Positions 1 to 7,957 of a stretch of DNA of 64,000 bases are shown piece by piece. The notes below the pieces were generated by a model. It was not told the DNA's origin. It saw only the letters and a list, made by a program, of their open reading frames with translations, and did no database searches. Origin of the DNA: Amycolatopsis eburnea. GTDB taxonomy: Bacteria; Actinomycetota; Actinomycetes; Mycobacteriales; Pseudonocardiaceae. Within the stretch, counting starts at the first letter, position 1. Every line of letters starts with the position of its first letter. The stretch lies in the NCBI RefSeq assembly GCF_003937945.1, contig NZ_RSEC01000060.1, positions 186,001 to 250,000 on the forward strand. The letters run 5' to 3'. The position numbers and the translations under genes were made by a program.

Positions 1-311
1 GTGCGGGCGTGCGGGCGGCGCTCGTCCGGGAAGAACGACGACGCCGAGCGCAGCGCCGAGGCGACGACCTCGAGCGGTGACGCCGCCGGCGGGGCGGCGG
101 CGATGCCGTCGAGGAACGCCTGGACCAGCAGTTCCTGTCCCCGGAAGAGCACTTCGCGCTTGTCGCTGAAGTGCCGGAAGAAGGTGCGCTCGGTCAGGCC
201 GACGGCCTGCGCGATCTCCGCGGCGGTCGTCTGCTCGTACCCGCGGGTGGCGAACAGCTCCAGCGCGGCCTGCTGCAGCCGCTCCGCGGTCCCGGGTTCC
301 CAGCGCACCAT
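1..311 (-). CDS. TetR-family transcriptional regulator, 3' end outside the window
   Basis: About 103 N-terminal residues are readable on the minus strand from an ATG at 309-311, beginning MVRWEPGTAERLQQAALELF. They form a typical TetR N-terminal helix-turn-helix domain: helix 1 (AALELFATRGYEQTT), the turn (AAEIAQAVGLTERTFFRHF) and the SDKREVLF motif. The ligand-binding domain is cut off by the window edge. The gene diverges from the SDR gene at 416, and a palindrome lies in the shared upstream region, so it probably represses itself and that neighbour. A possible -10 (TACACT) sits 7 bases before the ATG, so the message may be leaderless. The family assignment is clear; the ligand is unknown. 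Confidence 0.88.
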   Translation of the reverse strand, partial: MVRWEPGTAERLQQAALELFATRGYEQTTAAEIAQAVGLTERTFFRHFSDKREVLFRGQELLVQAFLDGIAAAPPAASPLEVVASALRSASSFFPDERRPHAR

Positions 312-327
312 GCCCCCGAGTGTAGTG

Positions 328-357
328 ATGACAGCGGCTGACATGAAGGCGTACAGT
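328..357 (+). promoter_or_regulatory. Candidate promoter of the SDR gene
   Basis: ATGACA (328-333) and TACAGT (352-357) are separated by 18 bases and fit sigma-70-type -35 and -10 boxes. The predicted start would fall at the left edge of the palindrome at 361-392, which suits repression. This is inference from sequence only. Confidence 0.4.
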
Positions 358-360
358 GAC

Positions 361-392
361 GATGTCAGCGACTGACGTCGGTCACTGACATC
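361..392. promoter_or_regulatory. Palindromic operator, probable TetR-type site
   Basis: A 32-bp near-perfect palindrome: the 8-base arms GATGTCAG and CTGACATC are perfect, and the whole 32 bases match their own reverse complement at 28 positions. A third half-site CTGACAT lies at 338-344, so half-sites alternate at 338, 362 and 385. It sits between the divergent TetR and SDR genes, the usual place for a local TetR operator. Confidence 0.65.
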
Positions 393-415
393 ACCTCTGC
401 GAAGGAGTTCACGTC

Positions 416-1309
416 ATGCGCGTTTTCGTCACCGGCGCCTCCGGCTGGATCGGCACCGCCGTCGTCGGCGAACTGCTCGCCGCCGGCCACGACGTCACCG
501 GGCTGGCCCGCTCGGCCGCGTCCGCCGCGAAGCTCGAGGCGAAAGGCGTCCAGGTCCGGCGCGGCGACCTCGACGACCTGGCCGGCATCCGCGCCGGCGC
601 CGAAGCGGCCGACGCCGTCATCCACCTGGCCAACAAGCACGACTTCGCCGACCAGGCCGCGTCGAACGCGGCCGAGCGGGCCGCCGTCGAGACGATCGGC
701 GACGCGCTCGAGGGCACCGGCCGGCCGTTCCTCCTGGCGTCCGGGGTCGCCGGCCTGGTGCAGGGCCGGCCGGCCACCGAGGCCGACGCGTCGCCGTTCC
801 ACGGCCCGGACTCCCCGCGCGGCGGCACCGAGAACCTCGCGCTCGGGTTCACCGACCGCGGCGTGCACCCGGTCAGCCTGCGGTTCTCCCCCACCGTGCA
901 CGGGACCGGCGACCACGGGTTCATCGCGCACCTGGCGGCGATCGCGCGCGAGAAGGGCGTGGCGGGCTACCCCGGCGACGGCACCAACCGCTGGGCCGCG
1001 GTGCACGTCGCCGACGCCGCGCGCATGGTCGTCCTCGGCCTGGAGAAGGCGCCGGCGGGCAGCCGGCTGCACGCGGTCGCCGAGGAGGGCGTGCCGACGA
1101 AGGAGATCGCCGAGGCGATCGGGCGCGCGTTCGACCTGCCGGTGGCCTCGATCGACGCGGCCGACGTCCCGGGTCACTTCGGCTGGATCGGCGGGTTCTT
1201 CGCGATGGACCTGGCGGCGACGAGCACGGCCACGCAGGAGCTGCTGGGGTGGACGCCGACCGGGCGCACGCTGATCGAGGACCTCGACGGCGGCGCGTAC
1301 TCGGGCTAG
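416..1309 (+). CDS. NAD(P)-dependent epimerase/SDR-family oxidoreductase
   Basis: A 297-residue atypical/extended short-chain dehydrogenase. The N-terminal glycine-rich nucleotide-binding motif TGASGWIG is at residues 6-13, followed by a Rossmann fold with acidic residues typical of NAD(P) binding (RRGDLDD) and the AVIHLA strand. Proteins of this kind in actinomycetes are usually annotated as NAD-dependent epimerase/dehydratase. The substrate cannot be inferred. The gene is divergent from the TetR regulator at 1-311, has an upstream GAAGGAG ribosome site, and is probably the regulator's target. Its TAG stop lies inside the left arm of the inverted repeat at 1304-1447. Confidence 0.85.
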   Translation: MRVFVTGASGWIGTAVVGELLAAGHDVTGLARSAASAAKLEAKGVQVRRGDLDDLAGIRAGAEAADAVIHLANKHDFADQAASNAAERAAVETIGDALEGTGRPFLLASGVAGLVQGRPATEADASPFHGPDSPRGGTENLALGFTDRGVHPVSLRFSPTVHGTGDHGFIAHLAAIAREKGVAGYPGDGTNRWAAVHVADAARMVVLGLEKAPAGSRLHAVAEEGVPTKEIAEAIGRAFDLPVASIDAADVPGHFGWIGGFFAMDLAATSTATQELLGWTPTGRTLIEDLDGGAYSG

Positions 1310-1447
1310 TGTCGCGCGTCGCAAGTTGCCTTCCACGTTCGGGACGAGCGCCCCAATGTGGCGTTCGGTGCGTCCAACGCAACCAACGCCACATTGGGGC
1401 GCATCGGTGGGCCGCTGTCAACGAACCTCGGACGCACGACACTAGCC
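1304..1447. repeat. Nested inverted repeat between convergent genes
   Basis: Outer 17-base arms at 1304-1320 and 1431-1447 match at 16 of 17 positions. Inside them is a perfect 18-base inverted repeat (1348-1365 and 1385-1402, GCGCCCCAATGTGGCGTT and its complement). The SDR stop codon (1307-1309) and the DUF1707 stop codon (1442-1444) lie at mirror positions within the outer arms. The inner hairpin could be a bidirectional terminator. The nested layout also resembles a small non-autonomous element, but no target duplication was seen. Confidence 0.6.
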
Positions 1448-1846
1448 GCCGTGGCCGTGGTCGAGCGCGCCCAGGTCGTGGCCGTCGAACCCCTCCGCGC
1501 CAAACCCGTGCAGGGCAGCGGCGACGAACGCCACGGTGGTCAGGAGTCCGATGAGGACGGTGAGGGCGATCAGCAGCCGGCGGCGGCCGCGCAGGGCCGC
1601 GATTTCGGCGGCCGGCGCGGCCCCCGCGGCGGCCGCGAGCTGCCGCCAGCCCTCGGGCGTGCTCGGCTCGGGCGCGGGCAGATCAGCGGTCAGCGAAGCC
1701 AGCTCGTGCCGGTAGCGGTGCTGCTCGAGGCGGGCGAGGCGGTCTTCGACCTCGTCCATCGTCAGGCGGCCTTCGCCGGCGGCCGCGTAGAGGGCGGACC
1801 GGACCTGCTCACGTTCCGCGTCCGAGCAGCGGATCCCTTCCGGCAC
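1442..1846 (-). CDS. DUF1707 domain membrane protein
   Basis: A 134-residue protein starting at GTG 1846 (VPEGIRCSDAEREQVRSAL). Residues 4-55 are a DUF1707 domain with the typical IRCSDAERE opening and the GRLTMDEVEDRLARLEQHRYRHEL stretch, which continues to SLTADLP. A linker and one hydrophobic segment near residues 88-113 (LLIALTVLIGLLTTVAFVAA) follow, so it is probably an anchored protein with the DUF1707 domain on one face. The reading frame runs much further upstream, but that extension overlaps the response-regulator gene and looks non-coding. Function is unknown; these domains are common in actinobacterial membrane proteins. Confidence 0.75.
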   Translation of the reverse strand: MPEGIRCSDAEREQVRSALYAAAGEGRLTMDEVEDRLARLEQHRYRHELASLTADLPAPEPSTPEGWRQLAAAAGAAPAAEIAALRGRRRLLIALTVLIGLLTTVAFVAAALHGFGAEGFDGHDLGALDHGHGG

Positions 1847-1927
1847 GGTGGTACCCGGCGCGGCCTGGAACGTTAATCTTCGATGAGAGTCCGGCACCCG
1901 GGCGAGCACCTCGTCTACGGTTACCGG

Positions 1928-2623
1928 GTGCACTTGGTGATCGTCGACGACGAGACGGCCGTGCAGGATTCGCTGTCGCGCACGCTGCGGTTCGAGGGCT
2001 ACACCGTCGCATGCGCGGGCGACGGCGCCGCCGGGCTCGCGCTGATCCGCGACGAGAGCCCCGACGGCGTGCTGCTCGACGTCACCATGCCGGTGCTCGG
2101 CGGCCTCGAGGTGTGCCGGGTGCTGCGCGCGGAGGGCAACACCGTGCCGGTCCTCATGCTGACCGCGCGCACGGCCGTGACCGACCGGGTCGCCGGGCTC
2201 GACGCGGGTGCCGACGACTACCTGGTGAAACCCTTCGCCCTGCAGGAGCTGCTGGCGCGGGTCCGGGCGCTGCTGCGCCGCACCGAGTACCACGCCCCGC
2301 CCGCGCCACCCGCGCCCGCGCCGCTGCGGTTCGCCGGCGTCACCCTCGACCCGGCGACGCGGGAGGTGTTCCGCGGCGGCCGCGCCCTGCACCTGACCCG
2401 CACCGAGTTCGCGATGCTCGAGACGTTCCTGCGCCACCCGCGGATCGTGCTGACCCGCTCCGCGATGTTCGAGCAGGTGTGGGGGTACGACTTCGGGGCC
2501 GCGTCCAACGGCCTCGACGTCTACGTCAGCTACCTGCGCCGCAAGCTGGAAGCCGACGGCGAGCCGCGGCTGCTGCACACCGTGCGCGGTGTCGGGTACG
2601 TGCTGCGCGAGGAACCGCTGTGA
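1928..2623 (+). CDS. OmpR/PhoP-family response regulator
   Basis: A 231-residue two-component regulator. The receiver domain has the acidic pair at residues 7-8, the phospho-acceptor Asp51 in LLDVTMP, and the conserved Lys near 101 in YLVKPFAL. The C-terminal winged helix (LTRTEFAMLETFLRHP to TVRGVGYVLREE) is of OmpR type. GTG 1928 was chosen because VHLVIVDDE matches the family start; a longer frame begins at 1883. The last bases overlap the kinase gene (GTGA), so the two are translationally coupled. It resembles MprA-type regulators, but the regulon is not known. Confidence in family is high. Confidence 0.93.
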   Translation: MHLVIVDDETAVQDSLSRTLRFEGYTVACAGDGAAGLALIRDESPDGVLLDVTMPVLGGLEVCRVLRAEGNTVPVLMLTARTAVTDRVAGLDAGADDYLVKPFALQELLARVRALLRRTEYHAPPAPPAPAPLRFAGVTLDPATREVFRGGRALHLTRTEFAMLETFLRHPRIVLTRSAMFEQVWGYDFGAASNGLDVYVSYLRRKLEADGEPRLLHTVRGVGYVLREEPL

Positions 2624-4005
2624 GCCGGCCCCGCTGGCGGAAGCTGTCCCTGCGCGCGCGGCTCGGCGTCCTCGTCGCCACGGCGGTCGCGCTCGCGGTG
2701 GTGACGGTGTCGGCGATCTCGTGGGGCATCACCCGGGCCGACCTCTACGACCAGTTCGACGCCCGGCTGCAGTCCTACGCCCAGCTCGCCGCGAAAGCCG
2801 GTTCGCCGGAGGAAGCGCTCTCGACCCTGCGCTCCACCACGGGCAAACCCGGCTCCGACCCGAACAACGGCCTCACCGTCCAGTTCCGCTCGGCGGCCGG
2901 CACCGTCACCGGGACCGCGGGCGCGCTCCCGGAACTCCCGCCCCCGCCACCGCAGGCGCCGTTCTCGGCCGGCCGGGCAGCCAACGTCCACCGCGGCGAG
3001 GACGACCAGTTCCGCATGTGGACGGCTTCGCGGTCCGACGGGGGCGCGGTCCAGGTCGCCCAGGACTCCGAAGACGTCGAGGACAGCTTGGGGCGGCTGG
3101 GTTTCTGGCTGCTCGTGGTGTCGGCCGCCGGGGTGCTCGGCGCCACGGTGGTCGGCCGGGCGATCGCCCGCTCGGCGCTCCAGCCGGTCGACGACCTCAC
3201 CTCGGCCGCCGAGAACGTCGCCCGCACCCAGGAGCTGTCGGCGGCGATCGACGTCACCGCGTCCGGGGAGATCGGGCGGCTGGCCACGTCGTTCAACGCG
3301 ATGCTCTCCGCGCTGAGCCGGTCCCGCGACGAGCAGCGGCGGCTGGTCGAGGACGCCGGCCACGAGCTGCGGACGCCGTTGACCAGCCTGCGCAACAACA
3401 TCGAGCTGCTGATCCACGCAGACGCCAACCCCGACCGGCAGCTCCCGGCCGAAGACCGGGCCCGGCTGCTCGCCGACCTCGACGCCCAGGCCGTCGAGCT
3501 GACGGCGTTGATCGGCGAGCTGGTCGACCTGTCGACCGGCGAACGGCCGAGCGAAGCCGAGGAGCACCTCGCGCTGGCCGACGTCGTCACCTCGGCCGTG
3601 GAACGCACCCGGTCGCGGTGGCCGAACGTCACGTTCGACGCCGAGCTGGCCGAGGCCGACGTGCTCGCCCGGCCCGCGGCGGTCGAGCGGGCGGTGCTCA
3701 ACGTGCTCGACAACGCGGCCAAGTGGTCGCCACCGGGCGGCCGGGTGCGGGTCGGCATGGCGGCCGGCGCCGACACGGTGCGCGTGCGCGTCGACGACGA
3801 AGGCCCGGGCATCCCCGAGGCCGATCTGCCGCACGTGTTCGAGCGGTTCTACCGGGCCGACGCCGCGCGGGCGCTGCCCGGATCCGGGCTCGGGCTGGCG
3901 ATCGTCGAGCAGGTGCTCACCCAGCACGGCGGACACGCGACGGCCGCGCGCGCCGGCACCGGGGGCGCCCGGTTCGACCTCGTCTTCCCGCTGGCCGCTT
4001 CTTAA
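2620..4005 (+). CDS. Sensor histidine kinase, partner of the preceding regulator
   Basis: A 461-residue membrane kinase. It has one N-terminal membrane helix (about residues 12-36), an extracellular sensor of roughly 120 residues, a second helix (about 160-185) and a HAMP linker. The HisKA domain carries His248 in EDAGHELRTPL, and a HATPase_c domain has an N box (NVLDNAAKWS), DEGPGIP and GSGLGLAIV. The GTG start overlaps the regulator's stop by four bases and has GAGGAA as its ribosome site. The architecture is like MprB-type stress sensors. The signal sensed is unknown. Confidence 0.93.
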   Translation: MSRPRWRKLSLRARLGVLVATAVALAVVTVSAISWGITRADLYDQFDARLQSYAQLAAKAGSPEEALSTLRSTTGKPGSDPNNGLTVQFRSAAGTVTGTAGALPELPPPPPQAPFSAGRAANVHRGEDDQFRMWTASRSDGGAVQVAQDSEDVEDSLGRLGFWLLVVSAAGVLGATVVGRAIARSALQPVDDLTSAAENVARTQELSAAIDVTASGEIGRLATSFNAMLSALSRSRDEQRRLVEDAGHELRTPLTSLRNNIELLIHADANPDRQLPAEDRARLLADLDAQAVELTALIGELVDLSTGERPSEAEEHLALADVVTSAVERTRSRWPNVTFDAELAEADVLARPAAVERAVLNVLDNAAKWSPPGGRVRVGMAAGADTVRVRVDDEGPGIPEADLPHVFERFYRADAARALPGSGLGLAIVEQVLTQHGGHATAARAGTGGARFDLVFPLAAS

Positions 4006-4061
4006 GGAAACCCAGCGCGATCTTCATCGAACTCTCATGGACGGCCAGCACCGTCTGAAGG

Positions 4062-4868
4062 GTGACTCCACGGACCGCGCTTTCGCCGGCGACGCTGACC
4101 CTGGTCATGGCCGCCGTCGCCCAGGCGATCATCGCCGGGCTCACGCTGGGACTCGCCGGCCACGTCAGCCCGTGGCGCGACCCGGTCAGCGACTACGCGT
4201 GGCACCGCGGCGGCCGGTTGCTGTTCACCGTCGCCATCCTGCTGCTGCTCGCGGCCGCGGCGGCGCTGGCGGTCGCCGCCCGGCTGGCCGCCCTGCCCCG
4301 TGACCCGCTGGTGAGCACGCTCTTCCTGCTCTGGACGGCCGGGCTCGTGGTGGTACTGGTCTTCCGGAGCAACGCCGCCGCGGCGGCCCCGACCGTGTCC
4401 GGCGCGATCCACCGCGCGGGCGGGGCGGTGCTGTTCGCGAGCCTGCCGCTCGCGGCCTGGACGCTGAGCGCCCGGTTGCGAACCGAGCCCCGCTGGCGCG
4501 CCGCGGCCCCGGCGTTGAGGCGGGGCGCGGTCGCCGGTGTCGTGACCGCGGCCGCGTTCGGTGCGGCCCAGGTGATCGCCTGGCTCCCGGCCGGCTTGCT
4601 GGAACGCGCGGCACTGCTGGCCGAGTTCCTGATCGTCGTGACACTGGCGGTCACGTTGCGGCGTGCGGCCACCACCCAGCTTCCGCCAACCGCCCTCGCC
4701 CCGGCCGCCACCACGCCCAACGCGACGCAGAAAACCAGCTCACCCCAACACCTTCCAGCCGCGTCCCCACCGACCACCCGCACCCCGGCCGCCACCACGC
4801 CCAACGCCACCCAAGAAGCCAGCTCACCCCAACACCTTCCAGCCGAGTCCCCGCGGGCCGTCCGATGA
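4062..4868 (+). CDS. DUF998-like integral membrane protein
   Basis: A 268-residue protein with about six hydrophobic helices in its first 205 residues and the WRDPVSDYAWHRGG stretch typical of the DUF998 family. Its role is unknown. The C-terminal tail (about residues 212-268) is hydrophilic, rich in Pro, Thr and Ala, and consists of two copies of a 28-residue unit encoded by the 84-base direct repeat at 4699-4851. The tail is not part of the usual fold and may be repeat-derived. GTG 4062 follows AAGG closely. The stop overlaps the next start by four bases, so the two genes are probably co-transcribed. Confidence 0.75.
   Translation: MTPRTALSPATLTLVMAAVAQAIIAGLTLGLAGHVSPWRDPVSDYAWHRGGRLLFTVAILLLLAAAAALAVAARLAALPRDPLVSTLFLLWTAGLVVVLVFRSNAAAAAPTVSGAIHRAGGAVLFASLPLAAWTLSARLRTEPRWRAAAPALRRGAVAGVVTAAAFGAAQVIAWLPAGLLERAALLAEFLIVVTLAVTLRRAATTQLPPTALAPAATTPNATQKTSSPQHLPAASPPTTRTPAATTPNATQEASSPQHLPAESPRAVR
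4699..4851 (+). repeat. Two-copy direct repeat, 84-base period, inside a coding tail
   Basis: Copies starting near 4699 and 4783 share CCCCGGCCGCCACCACGCCC and the later stretch CAGCTCACCCCAACACCTTC with few differences. The period of 84 keeps the reading frame and encodes two copies of a motif beginning PAATTPNATQ. It lies in the C-terminal tail of the DUF998 protein. Confidence 0.7.
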
Positions 4869-6871
4869 CCGCCCTCGCGATCGCCTGCGCCCTGGTCGCC
4901 GCCGCGTTGTTCGCCGTGGCCGCGACGCGTCAGCACGCCGAGGTCGCCGGGCTGGGCGTGGCAGGCCCACCCGGGTGGCGTGCTCTCGCGCGGCTGCTGC
5001 GTTCCCCCGGTTGGTGGGCGGGCACCGGACTGGCGCTCGGCGGCAGCCTGCTGCACCTCGTCGCACTCGCGCTGGCGCCGCTCCCGGTGGTCCAGCCGCT
5101 CGGGGTCTTCAGCCTGGTGCTGACCGTCCTCTTCGGACGGCGCGCCCGCGATCGCCGGGTCGTGACCGCGGTCGTGCTCGTCGTCGGCGGGGTCGCCGGG
5201 TTCGTGGCGCTCGCGGCCTCGGCCGCGCCGGGCGCGGGGATCAGCGCGGGCGCGGCCGAGGGGGTGGCCGTCGCCGGCTTCGCGATCGCGGCGGCCTGCT
5301 GGTTCGCCCGCGCCGGTTGTGCCGCGCTGGCCGCCGCGTCCGCTGTCCTTTTCGGACTCGGGTCGTCGGTCGTGCACGCGGCCGCGTCCCAGCCGCCGGG
5401 CACGGCGGTGCTCCTCGGTGGCCAGGCCCTGCTGCTGCTCGGCGCCGGCGGCGTGCTCCTGCACCGCGCGTACGCCGCCGGGCCCACCGCGGTCGTCGTC
5501 GGCACCACGACCGTGCTCGACCCCTTGACCGCCGTCGCCGTGGCCGCCGTGGCCTACGGCGAGGTTCCCCGGCCCGCGGCCGCGCTCGCCGCGGTCGTCG
5601 CTCTCGCCGGTGTGCGCGTGCTCGCCGGTGCCGTTCCGCAAGCCCCTTCGAAACCCGAGGAGAACCCCGTGCCCCCGACCGGCCTTCGCGTCCTGATCGG
5701 CGCCGACACGTTCCCGCCCGACATCAACGGCGCGGCGTTCTTCGCCGAGCGCCTCGCCCGCGGGCTCGCCGGCCGCGGCCACGACGTCCACGTCGCCTGC
5801 CCGTCCGGCACCGGCCCGGCCCGCACCGAAGAGCGCGACGGCTACACGATCCACCGGCTCCGCTCGCGCGCCATCCCGTTACACCGCGGCTACCGGTTCT
5901 GCACCCCCGGCGCCGCCCGGACGGCCGCCGGCGCGCTCCTGGACCGGATCCGCCCGGACGTCGTCCACGTCCAAGCCCATTTCGGCGTCGGCCGCGCCCT
6001 GCTCGCCACCGCCGCCGGGCGCGACATCCCCGGCATGGCCACCAACCACTTCATGCCGGACAACCTCCTCGGCTACACCCCGTTCCCGCGGCGGGTGAAG
6101 GACGCGCTCGCCCGCTGGGCGTGGCGGGACCTCGTGCGCGTCTACCGCGACGCCCGCGTCGTCACCACGCCGACCCCGCGCGCGGCCGAGGTCCTCGCGG
6201 GGATCGGCCTGGGCCGGCCGGCGCAGGTCATCTCCTGCGGTATCGACCTCGCCCACTACGCCACTCCCGGCCGGCCCGCCGACCGGCCGATGTCGGTCCT
6301 GTTCGTGGGACGGCTCGACGAGGAGAAGAACGTCGACCAGCTGCTGCGCGCCCTCGTCCCGCTGCCGCACGTGCGCGCGGACCTCGTCGGCGACGGCACC
6401 CGCCGCCGGGAGCTCGAAGCCCTCGCCGCCGAGCTGGGCATCGCCGGCCGCGTCACATTCCACGGGTTCGTCCCCGACGCCGAACTCGTGCACCGCTACG
6501 CCGACGCCGGCGTGTTCTGCATGCCCGGCACCGCCGAGCTGCAGAGCCTCGCCACCATGGAGGCGATGGCCGCCGGCCTCCCGGTCGTCGCGGCCGACGC
6601 CCTCGCCCTCCCCCACCTCGTCCGCCACGGCGAAAACGGGTACCTGTTCGAGCCGGGCGCGATCACCACGATCTCGCGCCGGATCGCCGAGCTGGCCGCC
6701 GACCCGGACGCCCGGGCCCGCATGGGCGAGGCGTCCCGGGCCATCGTCGCGCGGCACGACATCGACGACGCGCTGACGGCGTTCGAGACGCAGTACCGGA
6801 CCCTGCTGGGTGAACCCGGCTGCCTCCCGCGCGTCCCGGCCCTGACCGCCGGCACGCACCAGCAGGCCTGA
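4865..6871 (+). CDS. DMT-type transporter fused to a GT4-like glycosyltransferase
   Basis: A 668-residue single frame. Residues 1-260 are about nine hydrophobic helices resembling an EamA/DMT permease. Residues 272-655 are a GT-B glycosyltransferase of family 4 type, with an N-terminal Rossmann domain (LIGADTFPPDINGAAFF), VLFVGRLDEEKNVDQLL, and the donor-binding end PGTAELQSLATMEAMAAGLP. An internal GTG at 5669, in frame, is preceded by GAGGAG at good spacing, so the transferase may also be made alone. GT4 enzymes move sugars onto lipids or polymers; the acceptor is unknown. It may act on an envelope glycolipid at the membrane. Confidence 0.8.
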   Translation: MTALAIACALVAAALFAVAATRQHAEVAGLGVAGPPGWRALARLLRSPGWWAGTGLALGGSLLHLVALALAPLPVVQPLGVFSLVLTVLFGRRARDRRVVTAVVLVVGGVAGFVALAASAAPGAGISAGAAEGVAVAGFAIAAACWFARAGCAALAAASAVLFGLGSSVVHAAASQPPGTAVLLGGQALLLLGAGGVLLHRAYAAGPTAVVVGTTTVLDPLTAVAVAAVAYGEVPRPAAALAAVVALAGVRVLAGAVPQAPSKPEENPVPPTGLRVLIGADTFPPDINGAAFFAERLARGLAGRGHDVHVACPSGTGPARTEERDGYTIHRLRSRAIPLHRGYRFCTPGAARTAAGALLDRIRPDVVHVQAHFGVGRALLATAAGRDIPGMATNHFMPDNLLGYTPFPRRVKDALARWAWRDLVRVYRDARVVTTPTPRAAEVLAGIGLGRPAQVISCGIDLAHYATPGRPADRPMSVLFVGRLDEEKNVDQLLRALVPLPHVRADLVGDGTRRRELEALAAELGIAGRVTFHGFVPDAELVHRYADAGVFCMPGTAELQSLATMEAMAAGLPVVAADALALPHLVRHGENGYLFEPGAITTISRRIAELAADPDARARMGEASRAIVARHDIDDALTAFETQYRTLLGEPGCLPRVPALTAGTHQQA

Positions 6872-6908
6872 CCCCCGCCGGTTTTGTCAACCCTCAAAAC
6901 TGGGGGTT
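6871..6908 (+). terminator. Probable intrinsic terminator after the glycosyltransferase
   Basis: An imperfect stem ACCCCCGCCGGTTTTG pairs across an 8-base loop with CAAAACTGGGGGT, directly after the TGA. There is no long T tract, as is usual in actinomycetes. Confidence 0.55.
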
Positions 6909-6974
6909 CCCGGACTCCCCCGCGCCGAAGGATCCTCATCGAGTCGAGTTCGTGGACCAGGAGGGGGAAACACC

Positions 6975-7880
6975 ATGTGGGGAAAGAAGATCGCCGCGAC
7001 GCTGGGGGTGACGGCGGCCGCGCTCGCGTTGGCCGTCACGCCCGCCGGGGCCGTGGCCGGGAACGCGGACCTGCTGTGGCACAACCCGAGGACCGGTGAG
7101 CTGGGTGCCTGGCTCACCGACGGGCACGGCACGGTGCTCAAGGACAACCGGCTGTCCTGGAAGTGCGGTCCCGACTGCGCGAACCAGTGGCGCGTGGTCG
7201 GGGGAGGCGACTTCAACCACGACTACACCTCAGACGTGCTCTGGCACAACGCCACCACGGGCGAGCTGTCGGCGTGGATCCTGGACGGCACCGGGAACGT
7301 CACCAAGGCGCTGTCCCTCGACTGGCGGTGCGGCCCGGAGTGCGCGAACCAGTGGAAGGCCGTCGCCATCGGGGACTTCAACGCCGACAACAAGTCCGAC
7401 GTCGTCTGGCACAACGCGACCACCGGCCAGGTGAGCGTGTGGCTGCTCGACGGGAACGGGCACGTGCTCGGCAACCCGGACCTGTCGTGGAAGTGCGGGC
7501 CCACCTGCGCGAACCAGTGGAAGGTGGTCGGGGCCGGCGACTTCAACAAGGACGGCTTCGACGACCTGTTGTGGCACAACGCCACCACCGGTGAGGTGTC
7601 CGCGTGGCTGGCCAACGGCAAGCAGACGGTGACCGGCGAGCTGAAGCTGTCGTGGAAGTGCGGGCCCGACTGCGCGAACCAGTGGAAGATCGTCGGGGTG
7701 AACGACTTCAACACCGACTTCAACACGGACGTCGTGTGGCACAACGCCACCACCGGTGAAGTTTCGGTCTGGACGCTGGACGGCCACGGCGGGGTGACCG
7801 GCGAACCGCGCCTGTCCTGGAAGTGCGGCCCCGGCTGCGCGAACGACTGGAAGGCCGTCTCCACCGGCAACTTCGGCTGA
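6975..7880 (+). CDS. Secreted five-repeat FG-GAP/VCBS-like protein
   Basis: A 301-residue protein with a signal peptide (residues 1-27, cleavage after AGAVA) and then five repeats of about 55 residues. Each repeat holds DLLWHNATTGE, a W-x-LDG segment, a LSWKCGPxCANQWK block with two cysteines, and a GDFNxD motif of calcium-binding FG-GAP/VCBS type. The repeats probably fold as a beta-propeller-like domain stabilised by one disulfide per repeat. The gene has a strong AGGAGGGGG ribosome site, and terminators flank it on both sides, so it is monocistronic. The ligand is unknown; carbohydrate or cell-surface binding is an inference. Confidence 0.8.
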   Translation: MWGKKIAATLGVTAAALALAVTPAGAVAGNADLLWHNPRTGELGAWLTDGHGTVLKDNRLSWKCGPDCANQWRVVGGGDFNHDYTSDVLWHNATTGELSAWILDGTGNVTKALSLDWRCGPECANQWKAVAIGDFNADNKSDVVWHNATTGQVSVWLLDGNGHVLGNPDLSWKCGPTCANQWKVVGAGDFNKDGFDDLLWHNATTGEVSAWLANGKQTVTGELKLSWKCGPDCANQWKIVGVNDFNTDFNTDVVWHNATTGEVSVWTLDGHGGVTGEPRLSWKCGPGCANDWKAVSTGNFG

Positions 7881-7887
7881 TCCCGGC

Positions 7888-7930
7888 GGGCCCGGCGCTT
7901 CCCCGGCAGGGGGTGGGAAGCGCCGGGCCC
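7888..7930. terminator. Strong stem-loop terminator
   Basis: A perfect 16-bp stem (7888-7903 with 7915-7930, GGGCCCGGCGCTTCCC and complement) with an 11-base loop lies between the repeat protein and the esterase. Confidence 0.75.
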
Positions 7931-7957
7931 GTTCCACTGTCGACAAGGAGGTCACCC

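Noticed and set aside
1-375. Plus-strand ORF of 124 residues
   Set aside because: It is the antisense of a clear TetR gene and has a non-protein-like Arg/Ser composition.
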